Source of the DNA: Epiperipatus broadwayi
Taxonomy: Eukaryota > Onychophora > Udeonychophora > Euonychophora > Peripatidae
Direction of reading: 5' to 3'
Length of the DNA stretch: 64,000 bases
Assembly: GCA_028023455.1 (NCBI GenBank)
Contig: JAQFVV010000012.1
Coordinates: forward strand, 8,096,499-8,160,498
Shown here: piece by piece, positions 33,434 to 45,800 of the stretch
Layout of the letters: each line of letters starts with the position of its first letter
How positions within the stretch are numbered: the stretch's first letter is position 1
The notes under the pieces: model-generated
What the model saw: the letters and a program-made list of their open reading frames with translations, nothing else
Told to the model about the DNA's origin: nothing
The model's database searches: none
Translations under genes and position numbers: made by a program

Positions 33434-34345
33434 GCTATAAGATGAGTACCGTTTTTTTCTTTATCTCCACGTTTTTTAGTTCTTATAAAAAGTTACATTT
33501 GATAGTTTAATACTTTTTACTTGTTAATGAACAGTATATTAATTGTATTGTTATATGTGCATGTTATTTTATTAAAATTACAACAACATTGTTATAGTGT
33601 AACATTTTTTTTGTTTTATGCTTATTTTTTTAAAAATAAATCATAGATATAATAAAATATCTTTACTAGCAACAAAATGATATATAACAATAGCTATAAT
33701 ATAGTCATATAATCATCACAAATAAAAATAACATATATAAAAGCTCTTTTCGGCAAATTTTAAATTTTTGCCCTTTTCAATATGGCTTAATTACAAAAAT
33801 AACCTATACTGCATATATAGTGACATCTACTGGCTTTATATAAAATTAACACAACCTATAATTACACTTACATATCTTTATAACAACACATCTTTATAAC
33901 AACACATATTATACAACCCTCCATTCATTTTTCATTATACAATTATTAGTTAAATTAATTGATGTTTTATAAATGTTATTTTTTTAAATTTAATTTTATG
34001 CAAAAGAACATTTTTATTTTATAAGCAATGAGTAAAATTATATTCAGACAGTCCTGTAATTATGTAAATCCACATTTATATAAATATTTTCCAGCATATA
34101 TGAAATATGAAGTATTGTTTATATATATCAGGCACGAAGGCTTCATGTATTGAACAGAGTGAATGCTTCTGTAGAAGAATTCACTAAAACATTCAAAAGC
34201 TTTAACTAAAATTCAATTTTTAAAATTCACTAAAATATGTACATATTCAATCTTACAAAATTGATCTAACAAGTTGCACATACAATAGTGTAATAAGAAT
34301 AACAAGTACATTAGTGTATATAAACTATTTTGACAAACAAAAAAA
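33434..34345. other. AT-rich spacer
   Basis: No coding similarity or clear repeat. A short duplicated ATAACAACACAT occurs at 33,881-33,907. Confidence 0.45.
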
Positions 34346-34346
34346 A

Positions 34347-35055
34347 AATCTCTAAACTATTTTGCTAAACATAAAAAAGGAAGAATGAATTCAAACTCAT
34401 TATTTTTTATATAGAATTTCTCTTGACTTTCAATTTTTTTATCAATAGTTGAATTGTTTTTATATAAGGCAAATTCATTATTCATTAATTATAAGAAGTT
34501 CAAACATTGCTAAAATATAATTTAAAGTTAAAACTTAAGAATGTTAAAAACATTTGGAATATCTTGATAATGTATTATCTATACTTAAACTAGTCATGGT
34601 CTGATTAATAGATAAGAAAGTTCCATATTTTTCTCTAAACTATTTATCCAAACATAAAAAAGAAGAATGAACAATTCAAAGTCATTATTTTTTTTAAGTG
34701 TCATAGCATCAGCTAGGACGTGAACCCACAACCCAGGCAACTACCTGCAAGTGCAAGGCAGTCACACTGACCTCTTGACCACCAATGCAAGACAACTCAT
34801 TATTTTTTATATGGAATTTCTGTTAACTTTCAATTTTTTTGCCAACAGCTGAACTGTTTTTATACAAGGCAACTAATGAGGTTGACAATTGCATTATTCA
34901 CATTATTTATTGTCAAACAATGCTAAAATATAATTAATAAATAGTTCAAACTTAAGAATGTTAAAGCATTTAGAAAATAAAAATATCTTGATAATGTATT
35001 CTATATACTAACTGATTTACAGATAGATAGATAAGAGAGTTCCAGATTTTTCTAG
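34347..35055. repeat. Tandem duplication, two units of about 285 bp
   Basis: Unit 1 (about 34,347-34,631) and unit 2 (about 34,632-35,055) share CTCTAAACTATTT, AAACATAAAAAAGAAGAATG, GACTTTCAATTTTTTT / AACTTTCAATTTTTTT, AATGCTAAAATATAATT, TATCTTGATAATGTATT and AGATAAG(A/G)(A/G)AGTTCCA. Unit 2 is longer because of the SINE at 34,694. No function is suggested. Confidence 0.85.
34694..34796 (-). mobile_element. tRNA-derived SINE, copy 4
   Basis: The minus strand reads box A-like TTGGTGGTCAAGAGGTCAGT, box B-like GGGTTCACGTCCTAG and GATGCTATGACACTT. TSD TCATTATTTTTT at 34,682-34,693 and 34,797-34,808. Unit 1 of the tandem duplication has the empty site (AACTCATTATTTTTTATATA, about 34,398). Confidence 0.87.
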
Positions 35056-35429
35056 ATGTGTGTAATATGAATAGATTAGCGATTGTGTAAAAGCTGTTGT
35101 GGCAAGTAAAATAAAAAAACATTTTTAAAAAAAGATATAGTGTGCTTCTATTCCTAAAAAAGTCATGCTTTGTCACTGATATATATATATATAAATATTT
35201 AATTCAGCATAGCTTCCAGTGTTTATCTCGTGTTGTGTGAAATATTTATTGTAATATGTTGTATTGCTTATTTTTATTTATTTATTTTTAAAATTAGGTT
35301 AGTGGTGGCACACTTCAATTACATATTTGGAGAATCACTTGTATGGGGGGGGGGGCGTAAAACAATCTATAGATATTATTTTGTTCTCTTTTTTTTTTTA
35401 CAAACATTGTCAGTCTTGATTTCTCTCTA
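35056..35429. other. AT-rich spacer with G11 run
   Basis: No coding similarity. An 11-G run is at 35,345-35,355 and a T10 run near 35,390. Confidence 0.45.
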
Positions 35430-35712
35430 CATCTATTATGGTCTCAGGAATCCTATTTAAGCTTTCAGTTGGACATCTATTGCCAAGACTTGTCCAACCC
35501 AGTTCTATTTTGGCAGTTTAATTCCCCCAATGGAACCTGTTTTTTTAGGATCATTGGCATAGTTTTTTAATATTATTTCTATCAAAAGTTTTTCATTGAA
35601 GTTTAATTCATTATGTTTTCGTATATATTAGTATGACCAAATTATTTGTAGTTATTAACATCTTCTAATTCATTGGTATCAATTTTTATTTTCTCCTTCT
35701 CAGAAAAGTTAT
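35430..35712 (-). pseudogene. RTE LINE fragment C
   Basis: On the minus strand, FSEKEKIKIDTNELEDVNNY (about 35,700-35,640) matches the KIKIDNEELEEINNYKYL block of the next fragment (36,340-36,260). NWVGQVLAIDVQLKA (about 35,510-35,465) matches WHWAGHIRDNNRWTVEILN. The block between them is deleted. It is a third, more decayed copy of the same RTE family. Confidence 0.6.
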
Positions 35713-35718
35713 TAAACA

Positions 35719-37100
35719 TTCATCATTATCATTTTCAACCATTATTGATTGATTGCAGGATGAAGGTCTTTCCAAGTTCAATCCATCATATCTGACTTTT
35801 AGCCTCTTTTCTCCACATTACTCCAGCACTCTTCCTTATTTCATTCATCCATCTCACATGTGGTCTCTTTCTAGGTCTTTTACAATCTGTTGGAATTCTA
35901 TTTAAGATTTCAACTGTCCATCTATTATTATCTCTTATATGTCCAGCCCAATGCCACTTCAGTCTCTTAATCCTTTCAATGATGTCATTAACATCTATTT
36001 GTTCTCTCATTCATGAATTTTGTTTTTGATCTCTTCTAGTTACTTACTCCTAACATGCATCCCTCTATACTTCATTGAATGATTTGAAGTCTCTATATTT
36101 TTCTTCTGCTAAAAGTTCAAGTCTCTGATACATAAGTAAGAACTGGTAAAACATTTTTATTAAAAATCTTCCTTTTCAAGCACCTAGGCATTTTCTCTTT
36201 AATATTAAGTTCTATGATTAATTTCATCCATTACATTTCTGTCTGTAATAATAATCTGACAAAGATATTTGTAGTTGTTAATTTCTTCTAACTCTTCATT
36301 ATCAATTTTTATTTTCTTATCTTCAGAAAATCTATAGAACATTATTTTAGTCTTTTTAACATTTCTATAGTCATACTTTATTTTCATTTGATGATTCTTG
36401 AAACATTTCCTGAAGCTCTGAAGTATTATTTGGAAAAACAATCACATCTGCAAAATATAGATGACTTAAATAATCTCCCTTTTTTTTTAATTCTTTAGTT
36501 TCCCATTTTAATCCATAAAGTACTTTTTGTAACACTATTGAAAAAAGTTTTGTAGATATGGAGTTACCCTGTTATACACTATTCTCAATGTTAATCTTCT
36601 TAGTATTATTATGTAATCTAATGGTTACTGTTGGCATTTTTATAAATATTGTTTAGAATAGGACAATATCATAGATCCATATCTTGATCATCCAATGCTT
36701 TAATCACTGAAGAAATGTTTATTGAATCAAATATCTTTTTATAATCTACAAATCCAATGCAACTCATATTTATTGGTCCTTTCTATAACTCTGATAATGC
36801 TTGGATGTGATACACTATACTAAAATCACTTTTAAATTCAGATTGTTCCTGTAGTTTGTTAAAATCCAATGTTCATTGTAAATGAGTTGTAATTATTTTA
36901 GTAAAAATTTTGTATAGAACCGATAAAAAATTAATAGGTCTGTAATTTCTAATATCTTCTTTACCATCTTTTTTAAATATTAATATTGCATTCTTCTAAT
37001 CATCTGGTACATCTTTATCATTTAGATATTTAGCATATAACTTTGCCCAAAGTGTTTGGATAATTCAAAAAATATAATAGTTGTAGAAGATATCTTTCCT
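35719..37100 (-). pseudogene. RTE LINE fragment A, RT and C-terminus
   Basis: Reading leftward from 37,090: LYAKYLNDKDVPDD, IRNYRPINFLSVLYKIFTKI (about 36,955), EQSEFKSDF, IGFVDYKKIFDSINISSVI (motif A, about 36,750; family FVDYEKAFDS), GNSISTKLFSIVL (motif B region, about 36,570; family GDPISPKLF), KIKIDNEELEEINNYKYL (36,300), FNKNVLPVLTYVSET (36,140) and the tail RLKWHWAGHIRDNNRWTVEI (36,010-35,786). The order and motifs are those of RTE-type endonuclease-RTs. Several frameshifts; the catalytic motif C is not legible. The 3' tail is homologous to 4383-4564. Confidence 0.8.
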
Positions 37101-37199
37101 TGTTCTTTATTGCTATATAATTCTTGCTAGAACTCTAGTTTAATCTTTTTAGCTTTTATCTTTAGTCTTACTCTTCTGCTTTCATCTGATAGCTTTTGT

Positions 37200-38060
37200 G
37201 AAGCTGTAAATTATTATTTTTAAACCAATCATAACATTTTCAAAATCTATGTGATTTAAATCATGTATTTTTTTTATTTCTTTAGCTTCCCATTTTAATG
37301 TACTAAATCCTTCCTGTAAAACTGTTATAAAAAGTTTTGGTAATATAGAATTTATTTGCCAAATATTCTTGTTAATATTAATTTTGTTAATATTATCTTT
37401 TAATTGAATTGCTATTGTTGTATTTTGATAACTATTATTTAACAGTATAGTAGATCTATATCTTGGTGTTCTAAAGTTTTAATTACCATTGAAATATTTA
37501 GAGCATCTAATATCTTTTTGTAATTTATAAATTTAAAGCATTGTAGTAATTTATGTTCATTTGTAATTTTTATATCTTTTCTTAATATTTGATGTATTCT
37601 GCTATACTGAAACTATTTTTAATTCAAGATTGTCTTTTGGTTGCTTATTCAATTCTTTTAAATGGATCATTTTCATATTCTTCTTTTTTCATATATTGTC
37701 TTGTTTTATTGAAAATATATAGATGAGTACTATCTATATGCATAACAGTGGTTAGTAGAGTATTAGTTGTCTTATTGATCTTATTCAAATCTAACTATTT
37801 CAAAGTTTCTTAATATTTTAAAATTATTTGCAAGTTCTAATTTAAATTTAGTGTAATCTTTCTGATAGTTAAGGATATCAACTGTTGGTACTTTTTCTTT
37901 TAATAACTTTTTTTTTTTAAGATTTATATTGATATCTATTTTACATCTTGCTTTCTGTATTGAATCTATTAGCACAGTATTGTCTTCAAATACATATTTT
38001 TTGCTAATCAAAGTATAATCTAACTGTACTATATGTTTATTTGGATGCTTTCATAGTCAT
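37200..38060 (-). pseudogene. RTE LINE fragment B, linker and RT
   Basis: Minus-strand 38,011-37,781 gives the endonuclease-RT linker (VPTVDILNYQKDYTKFKLEL then NNFKILRNFE; relatives read 'KYDVELLK...F..EL.NRFE.L'). From 37,560 to 37,250 comes a second, more diverged copy of RT motifs: FINYKKILDALNISMVIKTL (motif A, catalytic Asp lost) and ALKW-like LKWEAKEIKK. The same segment is in fragment A at 36,760-36,480. Two copies in the same orientation suggest two insertions or a tandem duplication. Confidence 0.65.
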
Positions 38061-39505
38061 TTCTGTTTTGAATTTCTGAAATAAAATAGTACTTTTTTTT
38101 TTCCAGAAAATTCAACAACTCATTTCTTCTTTCATTTCTGACCCTATATTTAAATTTACCAGATCACTTTCATCTTTCAATCATTTTCCAATTCTGTTAA
38201 AATTTTCCATGATAATTTTAAAATATTGTTTATTGTCATACTCAAAAGCCATTTGTACAGCCATATAAACTATGAATTCTCTGCATTAAAATTGAATAAT
38301 AACTTTGCCATTCAATTAGATATACCATTATCCTCCAGAATGTTTTTTTCATCTTTTATTTATGAATCCTATTCTACTTATGATTTTAATATATGCCCCT
38401 TCATACTAGTGTGTATTTTATTTTTCAAATCTCTATTTTTCTCTAAACTTTACAAAGACTGATGGGATCTTGCTTAATATTAAACAATTCTTCTTTGACT
38501 TCATGCTATCTTCCTTCTTTTGACATTGATTTAAATATATAATTACACAATTCTTAACACTCTCTGATGGCTTTATAGTTTCCAGGAAATTAAAACCATA
38601 ATTTATTTTGACTATCATGTTTACAAATATAAGGGAGTATCAGCATCCACATATACATATTCATACTGTCTTTAATAAATATTTTTTATTAAGAATTATT
38701 GGACTGCTGAATGGGGAAATCATGTAGTTTATTTAATCTTAAATTTAAAAATAAAAGTTATTATTTAAACTGATTAACACATGTTGGTGAGTAAATCATC
38801 AATTTCCTATGCGAAGAATCACTTCATTATTATTGTAAATATTGGACCGTATTCAATGATCATTAGGAAGCTACTCTACTTCTCTTGAAGGTATCTAAAA
38901 GGAATGAGTCTTTTTCCAAACTAATACCAAACTTCTTTGTGCAACCTTTACAAATAATCCATGTAAATTTATACCTCTAAAGAAAAAAAAAGTTTAAAAT
39001 ATACATTGTGTATGACTTTGCGATGTCCAAACTCTGGAATAGTTGTTATTGGAGAATATTTAAGTATTTTAGCATCTAATGGTTCCATTATCCATATTTG
39101 TTTTTAAAGCATTGTAATTACTGGCATCAGGAACTTACATCTGTATATTGGATAGGAATAATAATCTAACATCATTGGATTGGAAAAAACTTAAATGGTT
39201 TAGCAAGGATTGACTTCAGCTTTATATTTGGCCTACTGAGTATTTGCTTTCTATTACTAAAATATACAAGATCCTGAAAAAGATTATGCATTAGCACATT
39301 TTGATGTTTAGAGAGATAGTTCATAAGTACTATCCACTTGAAGGAAAAAGAAGCTACAGTTGAAAAAAATATTGGAATGTAATCGTCATAGATGTTTTAA
39401 TTATAAATTGTTTTGGTTTGTTTTCAAATAATAAATATTATTGATTCTCTCACATGTTTTTTATATAATTCCAAAAGCAGTGTTTTTCAGCCTCTCTAGA
39501 GCAAT
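38061..39505. other. AT-rich noncoding stretch
   Basis: No coding similarity I trust. An open frame at 38,226-38,462 has no family likeness. The stretch at 39,130-39,360 has a vaguely LINE-like reading that I rejected. Confidence 0.4.
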
Positions 39506-39509
39506 CTAC

Positions 39510-39625
39510 TGTGAGCTTGAGTAATCAATGAATACCAGATAGTATAATAAAAATCCTCTTTTCCAGACTGATTTCTAGCTTTTACTTTTGTCAGTGAAGA
39601 TTAGGATTCAAAGCTACATGCATAC
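39510..39625 (-). repeat. Diverged foldback-family fragment
   Basis: GAGTAATCAATGAATACCAGA, CCAGACTGATTTCTAGCTTT and TTTGTCAGTGAAGATTAGGA follow, in order, the left arm of the 45.8-kb palindrome (GCAGTTGATGCCAGAAGAC, AAACTAGTTTCTGGCTTATG, CTTCGTCAGTGAGGAGCC). It is the most decayed of the copies in this window. Confidence 0.6.
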
Positions 39626-39753
39626 ATAAGAGAAGTGTTTTTTCAAGATTCATTTTCATTGTTATTTTATTAAATTCAGAATATTTTTTATTTAAGTAAA
39701 TGGAATATACAAAAATTACTTTCTACTCTTTTTTTTTTTTTTTATGTAAACTT

Positions 39754-39852
39754 TTGTCAAGCGTTGATGGCCTAGTGGTTAGCATAGATGCCTTCCAAGC
39801 AGCCGGCCCGAGTTCTCTTCCCGGTCAACGCATTGACATATGGGAAAAAAAT
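39754..39852 (+). mobile_element. tRNA-derived SINE, copy 5
   Basis: TTGTCAAGCGTTGATGGCCT, then AGTGGTTAGCATAGATGCC (the best box A-like block), box B-like GAGTTCTCTTCCC, ATTGACATATGGG and an A-run. TSD TGTAAACTT at 39,745-39,753 and 39,853-39,861. The box A (TGGCCTAGTGGTTAGC) is closest to a canonical tRNA of all copies. Confidence 0.87.
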
Positions 39853-39861
39853 TGTAAACTT

Positions 39862-42800
39862 GAACTTTTTAAAAAAATTTAATGTTTATATATGTTCGAT
39901 AAGCATTCCAATAATTGAATTGTTAATAATTATTTTTTTAAAAAAATTAAATTATTTTTTTTAAAAAATGTTTCTTATATTAAAATTATTTATATTTTAA
40001 ACATCATTTATTCTAATAGTTAGATCCACTCATGTAATTATTTATTCATCTGGGACTTATTAATCTTTTTGTTGGTTTTATTTTAAATATTAAGTCATTT
40101 GCAAATTAATAACATTAATGCACTTTTTTTAAAAAAAATAGATAGCTGATAAAATGACCATAAAGTCTGGTATTTATAGTATTAAAAAATTGGAGAGGAA
40201 AGGGGTTAAGTTATTAATTTTTAAATATTTGATCTGTGAGCATTTGATTTAATTCATAAATCAAACAGTCGGTCTCCCCAGCCACTTTTAAAATTATTAA
40301 ATCCAGGCAACTTGAAGGTGAAAATCTGGATAATTCTAGCTTTTAGCTATATAAATATTTTTAATATAGTTTATACATCTAAGCTTATATCACATGTGTG
40401 GTTTTTTTAAAGCTTCGTGTAAAAGGAATAAAGATTTTGAATTGCTAGAAGAAGAAAAAAAGTAGCTCATAAGAAAATATTATATGTTCAAAGATTTATT
40501 TAAATAAACTTTATAGATAAATCTTTTGATAGAATCCAAGGACATTATTAAATTTGGTATTAAATAATCATTAATACCAGAAAATATAAATCCAACAACT
40601 TGATTAAATTTAGTGTTAATGTCAGAAAGTATCGATTCATTTTATTTTTTCTTCTCATATATATATATATATAATGTGAAAAGTATTTTCATATATGTTA
40701 GACATAGTTTTATGTAGTAGATTTACTATTAACGTGGGAACTAATGGTATGAACTGAAAAGTTAAAATACATACCTAGTATACTTGCTAATTTTTTATAG
40801 CATAGTAAAAATATATTTTTTTATTTGATTTCTCCCCATAATCTATAACCTATGAGTTAAATAAAACTAATTGGAGGAAAAGAAAAAAGTTATAGTTTAA
40901 AGAAGTTGTTTTATGATATTATTAATTATTAAATGAATATTAAAATAATCTTACAAAAAGTAGAATGAGATTTTTGAAGTTCAGATCAATTTAAGTCAAC
41001 TTTATATATTGCAAATTATGAAATCATTAACTTAACTGTACTTAATAATTATAAATGTTTTAAATTGTTTAAATTTCAATCCTAAAGTTTATAACAAGTT
41101 CTGAACTGATTATCTTCAATTAAAATTAATGATTTAATATTATTTGTAGATATTAAATATGAAATATTAATTTTGCAGACTAAAATTGGTCAAAAGTTAA
41201 CAATTTAATATAAATTCAGTTATATAAAAATAAAATATAAGGCTGCATATAATTTATTTTAAAAAATATGTAAAGAAAATTCAGAACAAATAAATAAGAG
41301 AATCCAATTATAAAACAAAAGTAGTTTAAAATAAAACATAAAAATATTGCTTGCTGCTGGCCATAAAGTTATGAATTTTTTAATAGACTTGTTGAATTTA
41401 TTATTATTTTTTTCATATATTTCTAAATTACAGGAATCTAACAGAAGTTATAGTAGTCTATGTTTCTATAATTGATGAAGGAATAGAACTAACTACTAAA
41501 ACATGAAAGAAATTCTTTTAACCAATACCTAGACCCAGCATGACTGTGAAGCTCCTTAAAAAATAGCTCAAGATTGGCATAACTAATATTCCATATTCTA
41601 TACATAAAATGAATTTTCTCTTTGAATTAGATAAGTATCAGACTTTTCATTTGATCTGGACATGATAATAAGAGTCTTCCTGGAAAGTCTTAAACCTGCC
41701 ATAAATATTGATACCATAAAAAAAAAAATAGCTTAACCTGAAAAAGTTTGTCTCCAACTATAGAAATGAAATGTAAGGGTATGATGCAGATTAATATGCT
41801 GTCCATAAAAAATCAGCAAGAAGTCAATAATAATTCACCTGAATAAAAATTGATAAATTTATGGAATAAACTAGATTTTTGTCTCAAATGTCTTGAAAAG
41901 AAATTGATTTTAAAGAAAAGATTTGTCTTTGTGAAACTCACTCTAATTTAATCAGTTATATTTTTAACCACCATTTTGTAAGGCAAAAATAGTGGTTCTT
42001 CTATATAAAAATAAAGTGAATCATGCAAGAGGGGTACAGTCATTTGGTTTCAATTTGATAAATATGAATTAATTTATATACTTCATGGTCAATAAGCAAA
42101 TAATGTCTAGATTGATGTACAGTAATTTCATTAGTGTATATAATTTTCCTCTGTAAATTTCTTCTCTTTATCATACTGTTATTTTAGAATTGTTTGCTGT
42201 ATTAAATTAGTTATTAAAATTAATTTTAATGTTAGTATATATTTTATTTTTTGATGCATTTTATATTTTTCTGTGCATTACATATATGATTGATCTGGTC
42301 ATAGGTAATTTAAGAATTATGTTGTATAAGTCTTAAGTTCATTTTGAAATATAAACAGAAAAAAATATTAAAAATCATATAGAGGTTAGATTATGTAAAT
42401 AATTAGTATATCTGAAATCCAGAAAGTGATGCCTCTATGGCAGGTTTATAAGTTAATTGGTATGGATAATAAGCTGGTGATGCATTATGAACCTTGGTAA
42501 TATTACATATTAAAAATGGGATTATAAATAAGTTCAAATATATATTTCATTAAATTCTGGTATGACCATTATCCTATATATGTATTTCTTAGTTACATTC
42601 TATTACATTTTGGCGGGAAATAGAATGGCTACCTCATATTTTTGTTATATTTTGTTGCCCCAATGTATGGATGTATATAATTGAACAGGAAGTAACTGAA
42701 GCTTCTGATGAGTTATATATGTAAATAAACTTTTAAGTTGTTATTGCATACTATTTCATACATCTTTCATTATATTGGTGACCTAATTGCATAACCTGAT

Positions 42801-44980
42801 AAATTACTAATGGTGATTTATATTATTTTTGTTACAATATATATATATATATCTGCATTAAGAAGCAAACTTATGATTACTTTCACTTTATATAGTAAAT
42901 CAGTTGGCTCCTGTTCTTAAGAAAATTTGATCATCTGCATTACTTATATAACAGGTTATTTCAAATGTTTAAAGTTTGATTACAATCTTAATATTATCAT
43001 TGTAAGTCTGATGATAAATTTTGAAATCATCTTTTATTAGGTAACTATGACAAATATGCACATTCAAAATAAAATACTATAATGTAGTGCAATATTATTA
43101 GGTTTATGAATGATCTTTGCACCCATATTGCAATGGAAAAGAAAAAATTCATATCCATAATAGATTATTAAACGATATTTACTGAAGCAAATATCATATT
43201 AATGGATGTAATCAGTTTATAATTTAAATTTACAATTTAGGGTTAATATCTACTTCTTTTAATAATTTTGAAAAATAAACAACCAAATATCAAATGTGTA
43301 AATTTAAACTATAAAGTGAATTTAGAGAGACTGCACAAACATCTTTACCTTACTAAATAACACTCTAAGTATCCATATAAGATTATTGATCGTATGCAAA
43401 AAAAATAATTCATATTTTATCTGCAACATAAATTATTTTGACAAGAGAAGACGGTACATTAATATAGAAGCTTATCACTCCAATTGTTAGATTTTATAGT
43501 AAGTATAAAGTGATACCTGTAATTCTGGCGTTTTTTAATTGATTGATCATGATAATTGTCTTTTTTTTTTTAATTATATGTTTGAGATATATATATTAAT
43601 ACATTTTTAAATATAAAATTGCATTGAAAGTATAAAAGGTTTTTTTTTTTTAAATTTTGACATGAGAAAATAATAAAGTTAATTTATGGCTGTATTTACC
43701 TAGAATAATAGTTACTAAGTTTTATCATCAACATGAAGCCTTATGAAGTGCTATCTCCCTTCCCTTCTAAGAGAAGTTTTAAAGTGAAGTATATCATAAT
43801 AAATCATTTTAAATCAAAGGACTAGCTGTGGTTCTTTGATTTATTGCTATACCAAAGAGTGTTAAAACTAACAAATTTGATAATGCCACAAGTTGCTGAT
43901 AAAAAATTAACTTTTGTCAATAATAGATGACTTTGTTATTCTAGATTAAATTGCCTCAGGAATAAGAAGGTTATCCTCTAATTATATTAAAAACTTTAAA
44001 AAGATATAGTCAATATATCATCTATATCAGTGTATATTGTTTTTATGTGTAATAACAGAGGGATAAATACTGATATTTACAATTGTGCAGAATATTAATT
44101 GAGTGTTGAGTTGTTTGTTAGAGTTTATTTCATCGTCTCCCGCAGCCTGTTCTGTTGAGCTGAGTCTATTTAATTGACTCGTTGTTGTTTTTTTTGGGGG
44201 GAGGGGGGAGGCGCAAATTATATTTGTGTATCAATATAACAGGGTGAGCATTAATACGCATACTATTGATTAAATTGAGATTCTTCCCTCCCCCTTGAAA
44301 TGTTCTGGTGGGAGGAGTAGGATCAGCCATTCCAATCTGCAATAAACTGTGATTTATTGATTTGATAATTTTTAAATCCAATTGCATCAGATTAACTTTG
44401 TGGAATATAATGATAAACTGAAGATAATTTGTAAATGTTTATTCTCTGCAAGCAATAGTAATCCAGAAGTCTTTTACTGAAGTAGTATAATGTTTTTGTA
44501 GATTGACTATTTTAATAAACATTTAATTTTGGCTTTATTTATATATTGTACTAATGAATCTATAACTAACTGAATATAATATTTGTCAAATATCTTGAAC
44601 AAACTTTTTGTTATAATTGTAATGCTTTTTTTTTTCTACTTTAAGTTTTTATTAAATAATAAACTTTTAATGGGATGGCTAATTTTTAATAAACGAGAAT
44701 TATTTTATTTGCTAAAAAAAATTATTATTTTAAAATTTATTTTATATGTTTAAATTATTAAATATATGATATTTTATATTGTTTTTAAAAAAAAAATTAT
44801 CAATACTTAAACGAAGGAAAGTCTTGGATCAGATCTGCTTAAATTTAATAACTATGCACTGGGTATTTAGTTCTCATCCACGATCATTTTATCTTATAAC
44901 TATGATAACAAGATATATGCAAACATATATATTTTAACATTGTTTTTATATGCGAAATAAATCATGTTTTGCCCTGTGTT
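39862..44980. other. AT-rich noncoding stretch
   Basis: About 5 kb with no gene or transposon that I can name. A G-rich, low-complexity segment (GGGGGGAGGGGGGAGGCGC) lies at 44,194-44,213, and AT microsatellites near 40,660 and 42,838. The minus-strand open frame at 44,166-44,387 sits on low-complexity DNA and is not convincing. Confidence 0.5.
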
Positions 44981-44986
44981 TTTTAA

Positions 44987-45110
44987 TGCATTGGTAGAGT
45001 GGCGGACTCTGGCGTTTAAAATCAATAGATTATAATTTCATTCCATCAGTTCAGGTGTTTGAATTTTTATGAACTCCCGAACAATAAAATCATTTGATTT
45101 TTTTTTTATT
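44987..45110 (+). repeat. tRNA-like repeat, possible second SINE family
   Basis: TGCATTGGTAGAGTGGCGGA resembles a tRNA box A, and 60 bp on is a weak box B (GATTATAATTTCATTCC), followed by AACTCCCGAACAATAAAATC and a T-run. It differs from the five SINEs above. Only one copy is in the window and no TSD is clear; it could also be a decayed tRNA pseudogene. Confidence 0.4.
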
Positions 45111-45349
45111 CAGCTATATATGTAAAAATATCATTTATTAATATTTTTGATAACTATGATCATTACAGCAAAAATTGTGTATGAATATCTATTATTCTAA
45201 AACTACTATTAATATGTTCATAGAAAATTTGTGGACACTATGCAAAAAGATATGATGGAATAAAAATAATATTTTTGCTATTTATAATTAGTATATATTA
45301 AATACAATTATAATTCATATATTTGGGATTTAAATGTAGTATAGGGGAT

Positions 45350-45438
45350 TTGAACACAAACTTTCAAGTTCTCTTCAGCTATCCATTCTATCTCATACAA
45401 CTGATACACATAACCACACACATGTCAAAGAGATAAAT
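45350..45438 (-). mobile_element. Truncated relative of the hammerhead element
   Basis: TGAACACAAACTTTCAAGTT, CTATCCATTCTATCTCATAC and ACATGTCAAAGAGATAAAT match the segment next to the hammerheads at 11,725-11,815 (other strand) and 17,500-17,585. The match stops at GATAAAT, exactly where the ribozyme would start, so the catalytic part is missing. Confidence 0.65.
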
Positions 45439-45800
45439 TCATATTATAGTAAGTATAATTATGCATATTAATGATGTAAACAATTTATTAAATTTACAAT
45501 ATTCTAAATATTAAGATGTTACAACAAATTGATTGTGGGAAGTGATATTCAATGAATATATTTTAAATGAAGCCAGAAAAGGACAAATAAATGTTAAATA
45601 TTTTTAGAAAAAAATGTTCAGATCATTAACTGAAGAAATAAACTTTTTTTTTTACAATGGAGAGTTGTAAAATAGATATTTTTTAAATTTCACCAAGTTA
45701 TGCTAATTATTTATATAATTTTTTATTATTATTTAGAATTAAATATATAACTTTTAAACATCACATGATCACTATTTCCCATGCTTGCTCATAACTGTTG

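Noticed and set aside
38226-38462. 78-codon open frame
   Set aside because: No motif, no family likeness, AT-rich codon pattern expected by chance.
39130-39360. LINE-like reading (YWIG..., LDWKKLKW...)
   Set aside because: Frame changes are needed every few residues and the neighbouring foldback fragment has the wrong orientation to support it.
44166-44387. Proline-rich minus-strand open frame
   Set aside because: Produced by G-rich low-complexity DNA.
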